Shown piece by piece: positions 32,468 through 34,215 of a stretch of DNA of 34,215 nt. The notes under the pieces are model-generated. The model was given only the letters and a program-made list of their open reading frames with translations, did not search any database and was not told where the DNA came from. The translations under genes and the position numbers were made by a program. Source of the DNA: an uncultured Bacteroidota bacterium (GTDB lineage: Bacteria > Bacteroidota > Bacteroidia > Chitinophagales > Chitinophagaceae); the NCBI GenBank assembly GCA_903953815.1, contig CAJBLA010000212.1:1-34215 (forward strand), written 5' to 3'. How positions within the stretch are numbered: position 1 is the stretch's first letter; every line of letters starts with the position of its first letter.

Positions 32468-32475
32468 TATTTTTG
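32468..32475 (+). promoter_or_regulatory. Probable -7 box of msrB
   Basis: TATTTTTG, an exact match 17 bp before the ATG at 32493. It falls inside the longer ORF of the track, which supports the later start. No clear -33. Confidence 0.45.
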
Positions 32476-32492
32476 TAACTACAATAACGTCT

Positions 32493-33005
32493 ATGTATAA
32501 ATTACTTTTTTTGGTACTTTTCATCAGTCAAACCGCTTGTTCACAAACCAGCAATAAAGCCAATACAAAAAACAATACCATGTCTAAAAACATTTATTAC
32601 TCTACCACCAACAAGGAAAAGGTCGTTGTCCCAGATAGTGTTTGGAAGCAAATATTATCGCCTGAGGTTTATGCTGTTGCTAGACAAAAGGGAACCGAGC
32701 GTCCTTTTACAAGTCCTTTCGAGACCTCTAAGGAAGTGGGCACTTATCATTGTGTTGCTTGTGGAAATCCCTTATTTAAAAGTGATACCAAGTTTGATAG
32801 TGGTTGTGGTTGGCCTAGTTTTTTTGATCCTATTGCTAAAGGTGCCATTATATATACACCCGATAACACCCACGGCATGACACGTACCGAAGTGCAATGC
32901 GGAAAATGCAAAGCACATTTAGGACATGTGTTTGAAGATGGACCGCCACCGACTGGTTTACGTTATTGTATTAACGGTGTGGTTTTGGCCTTGGAGAAAA
33001 AATAA
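32493..33005 (+). CDS. msrB: Lipoprotein peptide-methionine (R)-S-oxide reductase
   Basis: Reduces methionine-R-sulfoxide in proteins. The ORF track starts at 32457, but the ATG at 32493 opens a lipoprotein signal [16 protein letters not shown], with C16 as the lipidated cysteine, and follows a promoter box; this gives 170 residues. The MsrB domain has zinc cysteines C87/C90 (HCVACGNP) and C136/C139 ([10 protein letters not shown]), SGCGWPSF with C105, and catalytic C159 in RYCINGVVL (Gly where Ser is usual after Asn). Lipid anchoring places it in the envelope, repairing oxidised periplasmic or outer-membrane proteins. Its end overlaps the convergent DUF5690 gene by 43 bp. Confidence 0.9.
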   Translation: MYKLLFLVLFISQTACSQTSNKANTKNNTMSKNIYYSTTNKEKVVVPDSVWKQILSPEVYAVARQKGTERPFTSPFETSKEVGTYHCVACGNPLFKSDTKFDSGCGWPSFFDPIAKGAIIYTPDNTHGMTRTEVQCGKCKAHLGHVFEDGPPPTGLRYCINGVVLALEKK

Positions 33006-34215
33006 TACATCGCGTAAAGTGTGATAAAAACACCAACAAAGGAAAGTATCATCACGCTTTGTGAAAAAAACTGGGTCCAATTTATCTGTAAACTCATGCC
33101 TTCTTTCATAAGCATAACGCTTACACTTCCGACATAGCCCACGGCGTCCGCCACATAAATAAAGAAGCCCGCATTGCCCTTCATGGAAAATGCAGCAATC
33201 AATCGGTCAAAGAAGATGGAGTTAAATGGTATGTACACTAAATAAAGTCCAAGCCCAACCCAAATCATCCACCAAAAAGGATCTAATAATTGTTGTGTAA
33301 AATAATAGGTGGAAACACCGGCTAAAATAAAGCCCAGCAAAATAAAAACATGTGCGACCATTAAAGCCTTAAAGCTATTTTTAATGAACACAACCGCGCC
33401 TATAATTACTAAAATAAAAATAGTAATCGGGATTTCGGTTTGGGTGAAAATTGCTGGCTTAGAACCATAACCCATTTCCTTCCACATATCTGCTGAAAAA
33501 TTATCTCGTATATCTCTGAAAATAGTAGCGAATAAATAAATCGCTACAAAGGCGATTATGCCAGGTAAATATTGTTTTAATAATTGCTTACGATCTAGCG
33601 CAGTCATAGGTATACGCTTGGTTCTGAGGGCCTCATCTTCTGCAGAAGGTGGCGGTACTTTTTCTAATCCATACACACATATAATTAATGGCAGCGCGAA
33701 TACCAATCCAGTAAAAAACGGAACCCAAAATTCAGTAACATGATATTGGGCCATTAACCAAGCACCGACTGACTTTACCCAGCCGGAGGAAAAGATAAAA
33801 CTCACCGCTAATGCAGCACCAATAAAATCAGTGCTTTTGCGTCCTTCTACATAGGAAAAAACAACGCCCCATAACATGCCCAGCGGGAAACCATTTAAAA
33901 ATAAAAAGATAACATTATAAGGTGCAGGCACAATGGCAAATAATAACCAAGCCATCCAAGCAATACCGGTGAGTAAAAAAATAATTTTATACCGATTTAC
34001 TTTTTGTAATCCTGAAATAAATTTAATACCATAAAACTTGGCTAATAAATAACCCAACATTTGACTAATCACGAGTGCCGTCTTAAATGCAATGGGGCCA
34101 AAGCTAAGTCCAACACAAGTGCAAACCGTAAATGATTTTCTGAAGCCAAAAATAAATACATAGGTACCAAAGGATACAAGGGCAGCATAAAGTGCAATGT
34201 ATTTATCTTTTGATA
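32963..34215 (-). CDS. DUF5690-family polytopic membrane protein (partial, N-terminus outside window)
   Basis: Function unknown; I recognise a Bacteroidota family, DUF5690, with an MFS-like layout. The track starts at a GTG (34072), but the frame stays open to the window edge. The additional translation ([44 protein letters not shown]) is typical for the family's first helices, so the start lies outside. About 417 residues and at least ten membrane segments are visible. [20 protein letters not shown] is notable, and the conserved [17 protein letters not shown] lies in a loop near the middle. The last 14 codons overlap msrB. Possibly a transporter, but no substrate can be proposed. Confidence 0.85.
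   Translation of the reverse strand, partial: SKDKYIALYAALVSFGTYVFIFGFRKSFTVCTCVGLSFGPIAFKTALVISQMLGYLLAKFYGIKFISGLQKVNRYKIIFLLTGIAWMAWLLFAIVPAPYNVIFLFLNGFPLGMLWGVVFSYVEGRKSTDFIGAALAVSFIFSSGWVKSVGAWLMAQYHVTEFWVPFFTGLVFALPLIICVYGLEKVPPPSAEDEALRTKRIPMTALDRKQLLKQYLPGIIAFVAIYLFATIFRDIRDNFSADMWKEMGYGSKPAIFTQTEIPITIFILVIIGAVVFIKNSFKALMVAHVFILLGFILAGVSTYYFTQQLLDPFWWMIWVGLGLYLVYIPFNSIFFDRLIAAFSMKGNAGFFIYVADAVGYVGSVSVMLMKEGMSLQINWTQFFSQSVMILSFVGVFITLYAMYYFFSKAKTTPLIQ

Noticed and set aside
34070-34072. GTG start of the DUF5690 ORF as listed in the track
   Set aside because: The frame remains open to the window edge and the upstream translation matches the expected first membrane helices.
1-34215. CRISPR arrays, insertion sequences, prophage or integrase genes
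   Set aside because: No regularly spaced repeats, transposase, integrase or terminal repeats were seen in any intergenic region or ORF.

Overview
The window looks like a chromosomal segment of an AT-rich Bacteroidota bacterium, most likely of the Chitinophagaceae/Sphingobacteriia type. The reasons are: promoter -7 boxes of the Bacteroidota form TAnnTTTG in front of many genes, little sign of Shine-Dalgarno sequences, lineage-typical families (DUF4290, DUF5690, DUF5106-thioredoxin, bacterial GH3, secreted S10 carboxypeptidase, tandem rhomboids) and secreted proteins whose signal peptides end in ..AQ. The family-level placement is inference. I see no phage, transposon, CRISPR array, rRNA or tRNA. 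It reads as a housekeeping region with two small toxin-antitoxin modules inserted.

Layout, left to right. (1) 1-1366, minus: ribosomal protein operon rplM-rpsI-rpsB (rpsB cut by the window edge), with a promoter and a folded leader upstream. (2) 1655-5095, plus: a metal-dependent amidohydrolase and a secreted GH20 hexosaminidase. (3) recO (minus), a higBA module with a perfect 19-bp operator palindrome, pheS (minus), a DUF4290 gene (plus), and a mazEF-like module (minus) with a repeated GTTATAAC operator. (4) A secreted S10 serine carboxypeptidase (minus), then gmk, an HSDL2-like SDR and a secreted M20 amidohydrolase (plus). (5) lysS and the rRNA pseudouridine synthase rluE (minus). rluE is preceded by what looks like a ~75-nt small RNA or attenuator with its own promoter, 5' hairpin and intrinsic terminator. 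An AT-rich gene-free stretch of ~340 bp follows. (6) A short lpxD homologue (plus), SCO1 plus an extended SDR (minus), a MerC-like membrane protein (plus), and cysS (minus). (7) A minus-strand run rlmD, rhomboid, rhomboid (catalytic His missing), membrane-anchored EEP-family protein. (8) A thioredoxin-fold TlpA-like protein (plus), metF (minus), lptB and GH3 (plus). (9) A divergent HxlR regulator and fabG, then adk (minus), lipoprotein MsrB (plus) and a DUF5690 membrane protein (minus, 5' end outside the window).

Functionally the region is mostly translation (rplM, rpsI, rpsB, pheS, lysS, cysS, rluE, rlmD), nucleotide and one-carbon metabolism (gmk, adk, metF), the envelope (lpxD, lptB, fabG), repair (recO, msrB) and secreted hydrolases. 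Four gene pairs converge tightly: DUF4290/mazF and merC/cysS overlap by 4 bp, msrB/DUF5690 overlap by 43 bp, and the TlpA-like gene ends inside its own terminator stem. Three palindromic, probably bidirectional terminators separate other units. Nothing here is clearly a new multi-gene system. The most promising unexplained items are the RNA element before rluE, the rplM leader, the rhomboid pair with one apparent pseudoprotease, and the lptB-GH3 adjacency.
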